DNA of 64,000 bases from Microbacterium sp. Gd 4-13 (GTDB taxonomy: Bacteria > Actinomycetota > Actinomycetes > Actinomycetales > Microbacteriaceae): positions 62,001 through 126,000 of the forward strand of contig NZ_QEIJ01000003.1 of assembly GCF_003095395.1 (NCBI RefSeq), written 5' to 3'. Made by a program: the position numbers and the translations under genes. Below are positions 44,412 through 53,165 of the stretch, in pieces (within the stretch, counting starts at the first letter, position 1; every line of letters begins with the position of its first letter). Below the pieces are notes generated by a model that saw nothing but the letters and a program-made list of their open reading frames with translations, made no database searches and was not told where the DNA came from.

Positions 44412-44504
44412 CGGCCCCTCACGCCGACGAGCCTTCGGAGGTACTCAGAACGCGCCTGCCCCCGGTCGGGAGAGCGTTCGATCCGTTCCCCAGAAGGAGA
44501 CCTC

Positions 44505-47066
44505 GTGGCCACCACCACATCCCGTCCGATGCGCCGCGTCGCGCATCGCTGTCTGGCTGCCACAGCCACCGCCGGCCTGGCCGCCGGACTGCTGACCGCC
44601 GTGGCAGCACCCGCCGCAACGGCGGCGCCCACCACCGACGACCTCGCCTCGCGGTTCACCCTGGCGGTGCTCCCCGACACGCAGTTCTACTCGCGCTACT
44701 CATCCGACCAGTTCTTCCCCCGCTACGGCACCGACCCCTTCGCCGAGCAGACGAAGTGGATCGCGGAGCACGCGGACGAACTCAACATCCCCTTCACGGC
44801 GCACCTCGGCGACATCGTCGACCGCGCGGGCACGCAGCGCGAGTGGGAGGCCGCCGATCGAGCGATGAAGACGCTGGACGACGCCGACCTCCCCTACTCG
44901 ATCCTCCCCGGCAACCACGATGTCCGCGACAGCGGCAAGTGGGACAACGAGCTGGATGCCGCCAACGAGCCGTTCAACCGCTGGTTCGGCGCGACGCGCG
45001 CCGCGCTGCAGTCGACCTACGAGGGATCGGACCCGACCGGGCTGAGCCAGTACCACATCTTCGAGGCCGAGGGACAGCAGTTCATGTCGCTCGCGCTGTC
45101 GTGGCGCCCCTCCGACCAGACCCTCGCCTGGGCGCAGAGCGTGATCGACGCACACCCCACCGTTCCGGTGATCCTGACGAACCACGCGCTCCTCAACGTC
45201 GCGGCCGACCAGACGTCGCCGCTGGAGACCGGGGACAGCGAGCGGATGTGGGAGAAGCTCATCAAGAGCAACGACCAGATCTTCATGACGCTGAACGGAC
45301 ACTTCCACGGCGCGACCCGCCAGGTGAAGACCAACGACTTCGGTCACCCGGTTCACCAGATCCTCATGGACTACCAGATGGCGTACGAGGGCGGCAACGG
45401 CTACCTCGGCCTGTTCGAGTTCGACCTCACCAACGACACCATCTCGCTCGAGACCGCGTCGCCCTGGGTCACGTTCAAGCCGCAGGAGACGCTCACCTCG
45501 TACGACCAGCCGCTGCTGGACGGCATCCACCAGCGCTACACGCTCGACATGGACTTCAGCGAGCGTTTCGCCGGCTTCGCGCCGACCTTCACCGCCGGGA
45601 CGCCCGATGAGCCGTCGCTGAGCGCGGCGGCCCGCGGCATCCTGCTCGACGGCTTCGAAGGTCCCGACGCGATCACGACCGAGCTGCCCGGTAACGAGCT
45701 CGACTTCGTCGAGGTCGACGGCACGCTCGCCCACTGGCGCTTCAACGGCAACGAGGGCGTCGTCGACCCCGACACCGTGATCGAAGACGTCGCGGGCGAC
45801 AATGACCTCACCCGTCCGGACCCGGCCACCACCAACTCCGTCGGAACCACGTGGGAGGACCTCACGGTCGAGAACACCGATGTCCACGGGTTCTCCTCCG
45901 ACGGGGCTGCGGCGTGCTTCGACAACTCGTCGGGCTCGCGCTACAGCTACCTCACCACGGCGGCGGACGCGGCGATCAACGACGCCGACCTCTCCAACGG
46001 CTACACCATCGAGACCTTCGTCAAGATGGACGCCGACTGGACCGCCGCGAGCAACCAGTGGTCGAAGTTCCTCACGCGCACCGGCAACCGCTCGCAGATC
46101 GGCGTGCCGCGTACGCAGTGGGACTGGACGGCCTCGCCGAGCGCGCTGGGCATCTCGAACCTGCGCGAGTTCCAGTGGACCAGCCTCGACAAGAATGCGG
46201 CGCTCGGCGACCGCACGAACTGGTCGGGCGAGATCATGGTCGACAACTGGTCGCACGTCGCGGTCGTGAACGACCCCACGTCGCGCACCACGACCATGTA
46301 CGTCGACGGCGCCCCGGTGCTGCGCAACGCGACGAACGTCGGCGGCATGGCCTGGCACGAGGGGTACTCCTGGATCCTCGGCTCGGACTGGGTCGACAAC
46401 GCCGCACGTAACGGGTGGCACGGCTGCGTCGGCGAGACCCGCATCATCGACCACGCGACGACGCCCGACCAGTGGCTGACCCAGCGCGCCGACCTCACCG
46501 CTCTGACCATCGACCAGGCGCCCGAGGGCACTCTCGCCGCCGACACGTCCTCGGTCCGCTTCGCGGGCACGGGCTTCCCGGGTGCCGAGGTTCGTCTTGC
46601 TCCCGCCGCTGGATCGTCCAGCGAGATCGCGCCGGCCCAGACCGTCGTCCTCGCCGACGGCACCTGGGAGCTGGAGGTGTCCGACGGTATCGCCGCCGGT
46701 CAGCACGACCTCGAGATCGCCCAGGCGCTCGGCAGCCGTTCGGCCGAACCCCGTCAGGTGAGCTTCGCCGTCGAGGCGGCGCCCGCCCTCGATGTCACCG
46801 CCACCACCAGCACGCGCACCCTCGCCGGCAAGAAGTACCTGTCGGTCGTGGTGACCAACAACGAGTCGGTCAACGTCGACATCACGATCCAGACCGCGTA
46901 CGGCACGAAGACCTTCACCGCCGTCAAGCCCGGCGCATCGGCGAACGTGTCGCTGAACTCCCGCCTGGCCGCGCTTCCCGCCGGTGAGGCGACGGTCACC
47001 GTGACCGGCGCCGTCGGCGGAGCACCCGTCACCCTCACCCGGACCGTGGCCTACGCCGCGTCCTGA
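44505..47066 (+). CDS. Secreted metallophosphoesterase with LamG-type domain
   Basis: An 853-residue exported protein and first gene of a three-gene surface cluster. The signal peptide covers residues 1-40 (cleavage near ATA-AP). A calcineurin-like phosphoesterase occupies about 50-370: PDTQFY, HLGDIVDR, PGNHDVRD, N226-H227 and GHFHG (265-269) supply the metal ligands. A LamG/concanavalin-like domain covers about 406-645. The last 200 residues hold two Ig-like beta domains, without sortase signal or membrane anchor. AGAAGGAGACC 2 nt before the GTG is a strong ribosome site. Likely role: cutting extracellular phosphoesters while bound to a surface glycan. Csc/WxL clusters of Firmicutes also include LamG-containing secreted proteins. 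Confidence 0.85.
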   Translation: MATTTSRPMRRVAHRCLAATATAGLAAGLLTAVAAPAATAAPTTDDLASRFTLAVLPDTQFYSRYSSDQFFPRYGTDPFAEQTKWIAEHADELNIPFTAHLGDIVDRAGTQREWEAADRAMKTLDDADLPYSILPGNHDVRDSGKWDNELDAANEPFNRWFGATRAALQSTYEGSDPTGLSQYHIFEAEGQQFMSLALSWRPSDQTLAWAQSVIDAHPTVPVILTNHALLNVAADQTSPLETGDSERMWEKLIKSNDQIFMTLNGHFHGATRQVKTNDFGHPVHQILMDYQMAYEGGNGYLGLFEFDLTNDTISLETASPWVTFKPQETLTSYDQPLLDGIHQRYTLDMDFSERFAGFAPTFTAGTPDEPSLSAAARGILLDGFEGPDAITTELPGNELDFVEVDGTLAHWRFNGNEGVVDPDTVIEDVAGDNDLTRPDPATTNSVGTTWEDLTVENTDVHGFSSDGAAACFDNSSGSRYSYLTTAADAAINDADLSNGYTIETFVKMDADWTAASNQWSKFLTRTGNRSQIGVPRTQWDWTASPSALGISNLREFQWTSLDKNAALGDRTNWSGEIMVDNWSHVAVVNDPTSRTTTMYVDGAPVLRNATNVGGMAWHEGYSWILGSDWVDNAARNGWHGCVGETRIIDHATTPDQWLTQRADLTALTIDQAPEGTLAADTSSVRFAGTGFPGAEVRLAPAAGSSSEIAPAQTVVLADGTWELEVSDGIAAGQHDLEIAQALGSRSAEPRQVSFAVEAAPALDVTATTSTRTLAGKKYLSVVVTNNESVNVDITIQTAYGTKTFTAVKPGASANVSLNSRLAALPAGEATVTVTGAVGGAPVTLTRTVAYAAS

Positions 47067-47073
47067 CCCCTGG

Positions 47074-47108
47074 CCCCGGGGTCGGCGTTCCCGACGCCGA
47101 CCCCGGGG
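47074..47108 (+). terminator. Strong hairpin after the phosphoesterase gene
   Basis: Perfect 15-bp GC-rich arms (47074-47088 and 47094-47108) with a 5-nt loop and no T-run. It lies between two genes of the same cluster, so it may be a partial terminator or an mRNA-stabilising structure. Confidence 0.75.
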
Positions 47109-47165
47109 CGCTCCCTCCCGCCCCCATCCGGGCGGCAACCTCGCACCCTCAAGGAGAAACCAGAC

Positions 47166-47789
47166 ATGAACACCTCCCGCGCGCTGCGCTGCAGCATCAT
47201 CGCCTTCGGCGCCGTTCTGCTCGTCTCGGTCGGTACGGCCGCCGCGTCGGCCGATGAGACGAACATGGGCGACCAGGACATCGACGTCAACGTCGAGATC
47301 ACCGAGATCGAGGAGCCCGGCGTCCTCGCTCTGACCGTCGCGGGCTCCGCGTCGACCCAACTGACCGAGAACGGCTCGACCGAGCTGGTCCGTCAGTTCA
47401 CCGGCACGCTTCCCACGGTCACGGTGACCGACACCCGCACCGAGGAGGAGATCCCCGCCGGTGCGAGCTGGTACGTCCTCGGCTCGGCGAGCGACTTCAC
47501 CGGCCCCGGCGAGACCACGATCACCGCCGACCACCTCGGCTGGACGCCGGCGCTGGTCGAGGGGGCCGGCGAGGGCGAACCGTTCATCTCGGTCGGTGGC
47601 GACGTCCTCGGCACCGAGGACGGCGGGCTCGGTCTCGGGAACGTCGAGAAGGAGCTGCTGTTCCTCGGCGACTCGGCCGAAGCGGCCAGCGGAGCCTGGA
47701 GCGCGACGGCCGGCCTGCAGCTCAAGGTCGGCGCCGATGTCGAGCCCGGCTCCTACGCCTCGGTCGTGACCCTGTCGCTGTTCGAGTAA
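47166..47789 (+). CDS. Secreted WxL-like surface protein
   Basis: A 207-residue exported protein. Signal peptide residues 1-28 (AASA-DE). The mature part is acidic and beta-rich. Features recalling WxL domains: VTVTDTRTEEEIPAGASWYVLGSASDF (W102; quoted in part as SWYVLGSASDFTG), HLGWTPAL (W126), and a C-terminal SGAWSATAGLQLKV with a PGSYASVVTLSLFE strand at the very end. The strict W-x-L triplet is not present, so this is a distant relative. Such proteins bind peptidoglycan and are held by a DUF916 partner, and that partner is the next gene. Ribosome site AAGGAGAAACC is ideal. Confidence 0.65.
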   Translation: MNTSRALRCSIIAFGAVLLVSVGTAAASADETNMGDQDIDVNVEITEIEEPGVLALTVAGSASTQLTENGSTELVRQFTGTLPTVTVTDTRTEEEIPAGASWYVLGSASDFTGPGETTITADHLGWTPALVEGAGEGEPFISVGGDVLGTEDGGLGLGNVEKELLFLGDSAEAASGAWSATAGLQLKVGADVEPGSYASVVTLSLFE

Positions 47790-47797
47790 CCACTCAT

Positions 47798-47832
47798 GGC
47801 GAGGCCGGGGAGTTCCGCTTCCCGGCCTCGCC
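47798..47832 (+). terminator. Hairpin after the WxL-like gene
   Basis: 12-bp arms GGCGAGGCCGGG / CCCGGCCTCGCC (47798-47809 and 47821-47832), 11-nt loop. It lies 46 bp before the next gene of the cluster, so it could set the ratio between the two products. Confidence 0.7.
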
Positions 47833-47877
47833 GTCTCATCCTGACGCGTCTCCATCGGCGCGTCGCGAGGTCTTCCC

Positions 47878-49386
47878 ATGAACGCACTGTGGACGCACGC
47901 CGCCGCCTCCGCACTCTCGGCGATTCTGCTCCTCTCCCCTTCCGCCGTCGCGGGCGTCGCGCCGGCGGCCGCACCCTCGTCGGTGCCGTCGACGCCCTCG
48001 CCGGGCACCGTCGAATCGAACGTGACCTGGTCGGTGCGCCCGGGAGACTCCGCCGGGCCCGACGGTCGCTCGTGGGTGGAGTGGGAGGCCGACCCCGGCC
48101 AGACCCGGACCGAACACCTGGTCGTGTCGAACTTCGGCGACCGCGAAGTGGAGTTCCGCTTGACCGCCGCCGACGGCTACTTCACCGACACCGGGCGCTT
48201 CAGCATGCTCCCCTCCGACCAGGAGTCCGCCGAGGCCGGCACCTGGATCACGCTCCCCGAGTCGGTCGTCGTGCCCGCGGGAGGGGCGGAGATCGTGCCC
48301 TTCAGCATCCGTGTGCCCGCGGATGCATCGCCCGGCGATCACCCCGCCGGCGTCGCCGCCAGCATCCTGTCCTCCGGCGCGGGAGCGGTCGGCGTCGAGT
48401 CGCGCGTCGGATTCCGCGTCATGACGCGCGTGACCGGTGACCTGCGCGCGGAACTCGTCACCGCGGTGAACGGCTCCTATACCGGCTCGGTCAACCCGTT
48501 CGATCCGGGGCGCCTCGAGCTGACGTATGCGATCACCAACAGCGGCAACACGCGCATTCGCACGCACCCCACCGTCTCCCTCGCCGGGCCCTTCGGCCTG
48601 GCGGCCAGCGAGCGCAGCGGCGAAGAGATCGTCGACATCGCGCCGGGTGAGACCCGCACGGGCACGCTCGAGGTGTCGGGAGCCTGGCCGCTGTTCTGGT
48701 ACGACGCGCGTGTGACGGCGACGCCGATCGCGGTCACGGAAGACCTGACCGTCGAGGGCGCGCGGACCACCTCGAGCTCCGTGGGCATCGCCGCCCTGCC
48801 CCTCTCGCAGCTCGTGACCCTGATCGCGGCGCTCGGGCTCCTCGCCTGGTTCCTCCGGCAGCGCCGCCGGGAGCGGGCGAAGACCGCACGCCTCATCGAG
48901 GAGGCTCGCGCCGAGGGACGGGCAGCATCCGCCCCGCCGCGCCTCGGCGGCGCCGCCGGACCCCGCGCGGCGGAGGTACAGTCCGAAGCCCCGCCGCAGG
49001 ACGAGGCGCCGACCGGCGGCCCGCGGGTGCCGCTGCGCCGCCGCGACGCGCGACCGTCCGCGCGGCTCGTCGCGGGTCTGCTGATCGGCGCGGCGACACT
49101 CGCCGGTGCGGGTTTCTCGACGGGCGACGCTCAGGCGGCCACGACGCGGGAGCTCACCGGTGTGGACGTTCGCGTCGAGATCACTCCCGCCCCGGACCCC
49201 GGGGCCACCAGCGAGCCCACGCCGACCCCTCAGCCCTCGAGCACGATGCCGACCACGGGGCCGGGAGGCGCGACCCCGCTGCCGCCCACCGGCGGCGGGA
49301 TCGATGCCGGACTGCTCGCGCTGGGCGGAATCCTGGTGGCGGGCGGGATCGCCGCCGGAGTGGCCGTGCGCGCGCGCCGACGCTGA
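47878..49386 (+). CDS. DUF916/WxL-interacting-protein-like protein with fused LPXTG module
   Basis: A 502-residue envelope protein. Signal peptide 1-32. Residues about 45-290 match the DUF916-type architecture: TWSVRPGD, then QTRTEHLVVSNFGDREVEFRL, VVPAGGAEIVPFSIRVPADASPGDHPAGVAAS (cited as PADASPGDHPAGV), GFRVMTRVTG, and the second domain LTYAITNSGNTRI. A membrane span at 304-327 ends in RQRRRERAK. A cytoplasm-like linker follows, then a second signal-like segment at 395-420 (LVAGLLIGAATLAG, AQA-AT), VDVRVEIT, a Thr/Pro linker, LPPTG (468-472), a hydrophobic stretch and RARRR: a complete sortase signal. It therefore looks like a DUF916 anchor fused to a small LPXTG protein. Confidence 0.72.
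   Translation: MNALWTHAAASALSAILLLSPSAVAGVAPAAAPSSVPSTPSPGTVESNVTWSVRPGDSAGPDGRSWVEWEADPGQTRTEHLVVSNFGDREVEFRLTAADGYFTDTGRFSMLPSDQESAEAGTWITLPESVVVPAGGAEIVPFSIRVPADASPGDHPAGVAASILSSGAGAVGVESRVGFRVMTRVTGDLRAELVTAVNGSYTGSVNPFDPGRLELTYAITNSGNTRIRTHPTVSLAGPFGLAASERSGEEIVDIAPGETRTGTLEVSGAWPLFWYDARVTATPIAVTEDLTVEGARTTSSSVGIAALPLSQLVTLIAALGLLAWFLRQRRRERAKTARLIEEARAEGRAASAPPRLGGAAGPRAAEVQSEAPPQDEAPTGGPRVPLRRRDARPSARLVAGLLIGAATLAGAGFSTGDAQAATTRELTGVDVRVEITPAPDPGATSEPTPTPQPSSTMPTTGPGGATPLPPTGGGIDAGLLALGGILVAGGIAAGVAVRARRR
49027..49386 (+). other. C-terminal LPXTG module with possible internal start
   Basis: In-frame GTG at 49027 (residue 384) would give a 119-residue protein with basic n-region, hydrophobic core, AxA site, mature VDVRVEIT segment and LPPTGG-membrane-RARRR tail. 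Upstream there is no strong ribosome site. It could be read as part of the full protein or started internally. Confidence 0.4.
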
Positions 49387-49414
49387 TCGGCGCGGCGCCG
49401 CCCCGAGGAGCGGG

Positions 49415-51169
49415 TCAGGCCGTGAGGCGCGCGACGGCTTCGGCCGCCGGCACCACCTCTCGGTCGCCGGTGCGACGATCCCAGAGCTCGACCTCGCCGT
49501 CGGCGGCGCCGCGTCCGACGATCACGATGCGCGGCACGCCCACGAGCTCGGCGTCACCGAACTTGACGCCGGGAGAGACCTTCGGGCGGTCGTCGTAGAG
49601 CACGTCGAACCCGGATGCTTCCAGGTCGGCCGACAACGACGCTGCGAGCTCGAAAGCGGCAGCATCCCGTCCGGTGGCGACCACGTGCACGTCGAACGGC
49701 GCGACGGACGCGGGCCAGATGAGGCCCTTGTCGTCGTTGTTGAGCTCGGCGATGTTGGCGAGGATGCGGGTGACGCCGATGCCGTAGGAGCCCATGGTGA
49801 CGGTGACGAGCTTGCCGTTCTCGTCGAGCACCTTCAGGCCGAGCGCCTCGGCGTACTTGCGACCGAGCTGGAACACGTGCCCGATCTCCATACCGCGGGC
49901 AAGACTCACCGGGCCCGAACCGTCGGGCGCCGGGTCGCCCTCGCGGACGGTGGCGACCTCGATGAAGCCGTCGGCGGTGAAGTCGCGGCCGGCGACGAGG
50001 GAGTGCACGTGCTTCTGATCGATGTTGGCGCCGGTGATCCACGACGTGCCGTCGACGACGCGCGGGTCGAGGAAGTAGCGGATGCCGGTGGCCGATTCCT
50101 CGCCGAGGATCGGGCCCGTCTCGGACCACGGTCCGATGTACCCCTTCACCAGGAGCGGGTTGCGCTCGAAGTCCTCCGCCGTGGCGGCTTCGACCGCGGC
50201 GGGCGCGAAGGCGACCTCGACGCGCTTGTCGTCGACGTCGCGGTCTCCGGGGAGCCCGACGGCGACGACCTCGCGGGTGCCGTCGAGGTGGGTGAGGGCG
50301 AGCACGACGTTCTTGAGCGTGTCGGCGGCCGTGTAGTCGCCGTCGAGCGTCGCGTTCGCGTGGTCGACGAGGGTCTGGATGGTCGGGGTGTTCGGCGAAT
50401 CGAAGATGACGGGTGCGGGGAGGCCGTCGAAGGCGATCGGCTCGGGAACGACGGTCGTGAACGCCTCGACGTTCGCCGCGTACCCACCCTCCGAGCGCAC
50501 GAAGGTGTCTTCGCCGATCGCGGTCGGGTGCAGGAACTCCTCGGACTTCGATCCACCCATGGCGCCGGCGTCGGCCGCGACGATGACGTACTCGAGCCCG
50601 AGCCGCTGGAAGATGCGCTCGTAGGCGTCGCGCTGAGCCTGGTACGACGCATCGAGACCTGCGTCACTCGCGTCGAACGAGTAGGCGTCCTTCATCGTGA
50701 ACTCGCGCCCGCGCAGCAGGCCGGCGCGCGGCCGGGCCTCGTCGCGGTACTTGTCCTGGATCTGGTAGATCGTCAGCGGCAGGTCTTTGTAGGAGTTGTA
50801 GAGGTCTTTCACGAGCAGCGTGAAGACCTCTTCGTGCGTGGGCGCGAGGAGATAGTCGGCACCCTTGCGGTCTTTCAGACGGAACATGCCGTCGCCGTAC
50901 TCCTCCCACCGGCCCGAGAGCTCGTAGGGCTCGCGCGGCAGGAGCGCCGGGAAGTGCACCTCGTAGGCGCCGGCATTCGCCATCTCGTCGCGGATGATCG
51001 CCTCGATCTTCGCCTTCACCCGCAGGCCGAGCGGCAGCCAGGCGAAGATGCCCGGCGCCTGGCGGCGGATGTATCCCGCCCGCACCAGCAGTCGGTGACT
51101 GGGAACCTCGGCATCAGCCGGGTCTTCGCGGAGCGTGCGGAGGAAGTAATGCGACAGACGTGTGACCAC
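49415..51169 (-). CDS. proS: Prolyl-tRNA synthetase
   Basis: Attaches proline to tRNA-Pro. A 584-residue bacterial-type class II enzyme: [20 protein letters not shown], the motif 2 region [53 protein letters not shown] (cited as [20 protein letters not shown]), an INS-type editing domain at about residues 220-400, motif 3 [10 protein letters not shown], and a C-terminal anticodon domain with [21 protein letters not shown] (cited as [12 protein letters not shown]). Normally near rimP/nusA; here an insertion separates it from nusA. Confidence 0.96.
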   Translation of the reverse strand: MVTRLSHYFLRTLREDPADAEVPSHRLLVRAGYIRRQAPGIFAWLPLGLRVKAKIEAIIRDEMANAGAYEVHFPALLPREPYELSGRWEEYGDGMFRLKDRKGADYLLAPTHEEVFTLLVKDLYNSYKDLPLTIYQIQDKYRDEARPRAGLLRGREFTMKDAYSFDASDAGLDASYQAQRDAYERIFQRLGLEYVIVAADAGAMGGSKSEEFLHPTAIGEDTFVRSEGGYAANVEAFTTVVPEPIAFDGLPAPVIFDSPNTPTIQTLVDHANATLDGDYTAADTLKNVVLALTHLDGTREVVAVGLPGDRDVDDKRVEVAFAPAAVEAATAEDFERNPLLVKGYIGPWSETGPILGEESATGIRYFLDPRVVDGTSWITGANIDQKHVHSLVAGRDFTADGFIEVATVREGDPAPDGSGPVSLARGMEIGHVFQLGRKYAEALGLKVLDENGKLVTVTMGSYGIGVTRILANIAELNNDDKGLIWPASVAPFDVHVVATGRDAAAFELAASLSADLEASGFDVLYDDRPKVSPGVKFGDAELVGVPRIVIVGRGAADGEVELWDRRTGDREVVPAAEAVARLTA

Positions 51170-51231
51170 GGTTCGAGTTTACGGGCGCCGGATGCTGCGC
51201 CTCACCCGCCTGTCGCATCGTTCCGTGCGGC

Positions 51232-52467
51232 TCAGCTCCCGACGGTGTCGATGATGGCGCTCGCCACCTCTGCCGCGACTCTGGAGCGATCGTTCTCCGG
51301 CACACTGATCGGCATCGTGTACCTGACCCAGTTGCCATCCGCAAGGACGTCGACGATGCAGGCGTTGAGTTCATCAGGCTGGCACAGAGCTGTCGCCGCG
51401 TCCGTCGGCGCAGAACCGGGCAGTGGGATCTGCTCTCCCGAGACCGCCTCCCGATAGGCCCACTCGCCGCCGGGAAGCCATGTCACGGATCCGTAGTCCG
51501 CGGCAGTCCACAGGTCGGCGCCGCCCTCGCGGTAGAAGCAGGGCGTCGCACCCCAGAAATCCGAGATCATCCACGCCTTGATGCTCCAACCGCCGTCGGG
51601 ATTGCCGGTCTCGATCCCCGAGACCCCGAGGATCGCCTCGAGACGAGTGGTCGGCAGAACCGCCGAGCAATCGCCGGAGACGGGGCTGGTTCCCGTGGGC
51701 GGCGTCCACGAGCGAGGAGAGATCTGCGAGCCGCGCACACGCTCACGAACGGCTTCGACCGCGGTTGAGCCTGCCGCTGTCTGCAGCGCCGGATCGTCGA
51801 AGCCGGTGCGGGGTTGCCCGACGACCTCGACGAATGCGCCGTCGAACAATTCGCACGGGGAGCCCCCTTCGCAGGAGTCACCGCTTCCGAGCGTTTGCTG
51901 CCGGTCTTCCACGGCACCGGCGGCGTCGGGAACGAGTGTGACAGTGGCCCACCCCGTGCTCCCCATGCCCGACGTGCCGTATTCGCAGTACAGCGCGCCT
52001 GCCTGCGCAAAGGCGAACTGAGCCGGCCCGGCGACCCAACTCGCCCCACCCGCCGACCGTGGCAGGGCGGACGCAACGGGTGGCACCTGGCCGTCGAAGA
52101 ACACCGCGACGTCTGCCGCAACGTCGTCGCAATCGAAAGCAAACCGCGACGACGGCGCAGTGACGACCCGCTCGGGAGGTGCGGCCGTCGCCGTCGGGGT
52201 GAGCGACGGCGTCGCGCTGCGCGTGGCGGTCGGTGTCGGCGTGGACGTCGGCGTCGAAATCGGTTCGGTCGCTTCCCCCATCCGCAGGACGTTGGCCGCG
52301 CCGATCGCCGTGCCGGCGAGCCCGGCGACGAGCACGACGGCCACCGTGGAGGTGATGATCGCGCGCCGGTGCGCGCCGGCGGGCTTGATGCGCTTCGTTC
52401 CGGCCATCAGGCGCGAACGCATCGCATCGTGCTCGGCAGCGCTCAGCTGGTCGTCGTTCATGCCCAT
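51232..52467 (-). CDS. Single-span membrane protein paired with an ECF sigma factor
   Basis: A 411-residue protein. Residues 1-35 are cytoplasmic and charged, a membrane span covers about 36-60, then a Ser/Thr/Pro linker (70-98) and an extracytoplasmic domain with six or more Cys, probably disulfide-linked. The gene overlaps the sigma factor stop by about 10 nt. Position suggests an anti-sigma or sensor partner, but there is no zinc-binding HxxxCxxC motif, so this is an inference. ATG 52461 (ATGA overlap with the sigma stop) is an alternative start. GGAGG precedes the first ATG. Confidence 0.65.
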   Translation of the reverse strand: MGMNDDQLSAAEHDAMRSRLMAGTKRIKPAGAHRRAIITSTVAVVLVAGLAGTAIGAANVLRMGEATEPISTPTSTPTPTATRSATPSLTPTATAAPPERVVTAPSSRFAFDCDDVAADVAVFFDGQVPPVASALPRSAGGASWVAGPAQFAFAQAGALYCEYGTSGMGSTGWATVTLVPDAAGAVEDRQQTLGSGDSCEGGSPCELFDGAFVEVVGQPRTGFDDPALQTAAGSTAVEAVRERVRGSQISPRSWTPPTGTSPVSGDCSAVLPTTRLEAILGVSGIETGNPDGGWSIKAWMISDFWGATPCFYREGGADLWTAADYGSVTWLPGGEWAYREAVSGEQIPLPGSAPTDAATALCQPDELNACIVDVLADGNWVRYTMPISVPENDRSRVAAEVASAIIDTVGS

Positions 52468-52991
52468 GACGCCTCCAATGACGTGATCTCGTCGCGCAGC
52501 TTCGACTTCGCGCGCGAGAGGCGGGATTTGACGGTCCCTGCCGGGATCCCAAGCACCGCAGCGGCGTCACGCTCGGAGTACCCCTCGAGCACGGTCAGGA
52601 CGAGCACGCTCTGCTCCTTCGCCGGCAGCCGCTTCAACGCCGCCAGCACACCGCTCTCGTCGTGAGCGCCGGGGTGCTGCACGTCGCGGATCGGCGCGCG
52701 CTCCAGGAGAGCGGCGTACCGGCGTCCCGAGCGCTGGAGGTTGCGCGCGCTGTGAGCGACGGTGTTGAGCAGCCACGGCAGCGGCGACCCGTCGACGAGG
52801 CGCACCGATGCACGCTTGCGCCACAGCTCGAAGAACGCGATGGTCACCGCATCCTTCGCATCCTCCCGCGACGACAGCAGACGCAGGGCGTGCCGGAACA
52901 GCCGCCCCTCGTGCCGGTCGAAGAGGGCGGCGAGGGCGGCATCGTCTCCGTCGCGGACTCTCGTCCACAACGCGGCGTCGTCTGTATCCAC
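52458..52991 (-). CDS. ECF-type RNA polymerase sigma factor
   Basis: A 177-residue sigma-70 family factor with only regions 2 and 4. Region 2: LFDRHEGRLFRHALRLLSSREDAKDAVTIAFFELWRKR (the DAEDLVQETF-like segment is DAKDAVTIAFFELW). Region 4: LKRLPAKEQSVLVLTVLEGYSERDAAAVLGIPAGTVKSRLSRAKSKL, a standard helix-turn-helix (cited as YSERDAAAVLGIPAGTVKSR). It would direct polymerase to a small regulon in response to a signal from the downstream membrane protein. GTG start. Confidence 0.9.
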   Translation of the reverse strand: MDTDDAALWTRVRDGDDAALAALFDRHEGRLFRHALRLLSSREDAKDAVTIAFFELWRKRASVRLVDGSPLPWLLNTVAHSARNLQRSGRRYAALLERAPIRDVQHPGAHDESGVLAALKRLPAKEQSVLVLTVLEGYSERDAAAVLGIPAGTVKSRLSRAKSKLRDEITSLEASWA

Positions 52992-53007
52992 ACTTCCTAG
53001 TGTCCGC

Positions 53008-53024
53008 GAACCGCGAAATGGTTC
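53008..53024. promoter_or_regulatory. GAACC-N7-GGTTC dyad upstream of the sigma gene
   Basis: A short inverted repeat 17 nt upstream of the sigma factor start. GAAC-like elements are common at -35 of ECF-dependent promoters, so autoregulation is possible. Weak evidence. Confidence 0.3.
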
Positions 53025-53165
53025 ACGACGGTCGGGGCCCGATGATCACAGGTGGGTAACGACGCCGTGCGGGTCGGGTGGCACGCTCTCCCTCCGGGCT
53101 CATGGACGACACAGGAGGAGCCCGTTCCCGGCGATGCCTGCGGAGGAGCGGCCTAGCCTGGAGTG

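Noticed and set aside
44700..48008. An 1102-codon open frame on the minus strand
   Set aside because: It runs antisense through the secreted cluster and has low-complexity Arg/Gly/Val/Asp-rich content typical of the shadow frame in GC-rich DNA. The plus-strand proteins have signal peptides, motifs and ribosome sites.
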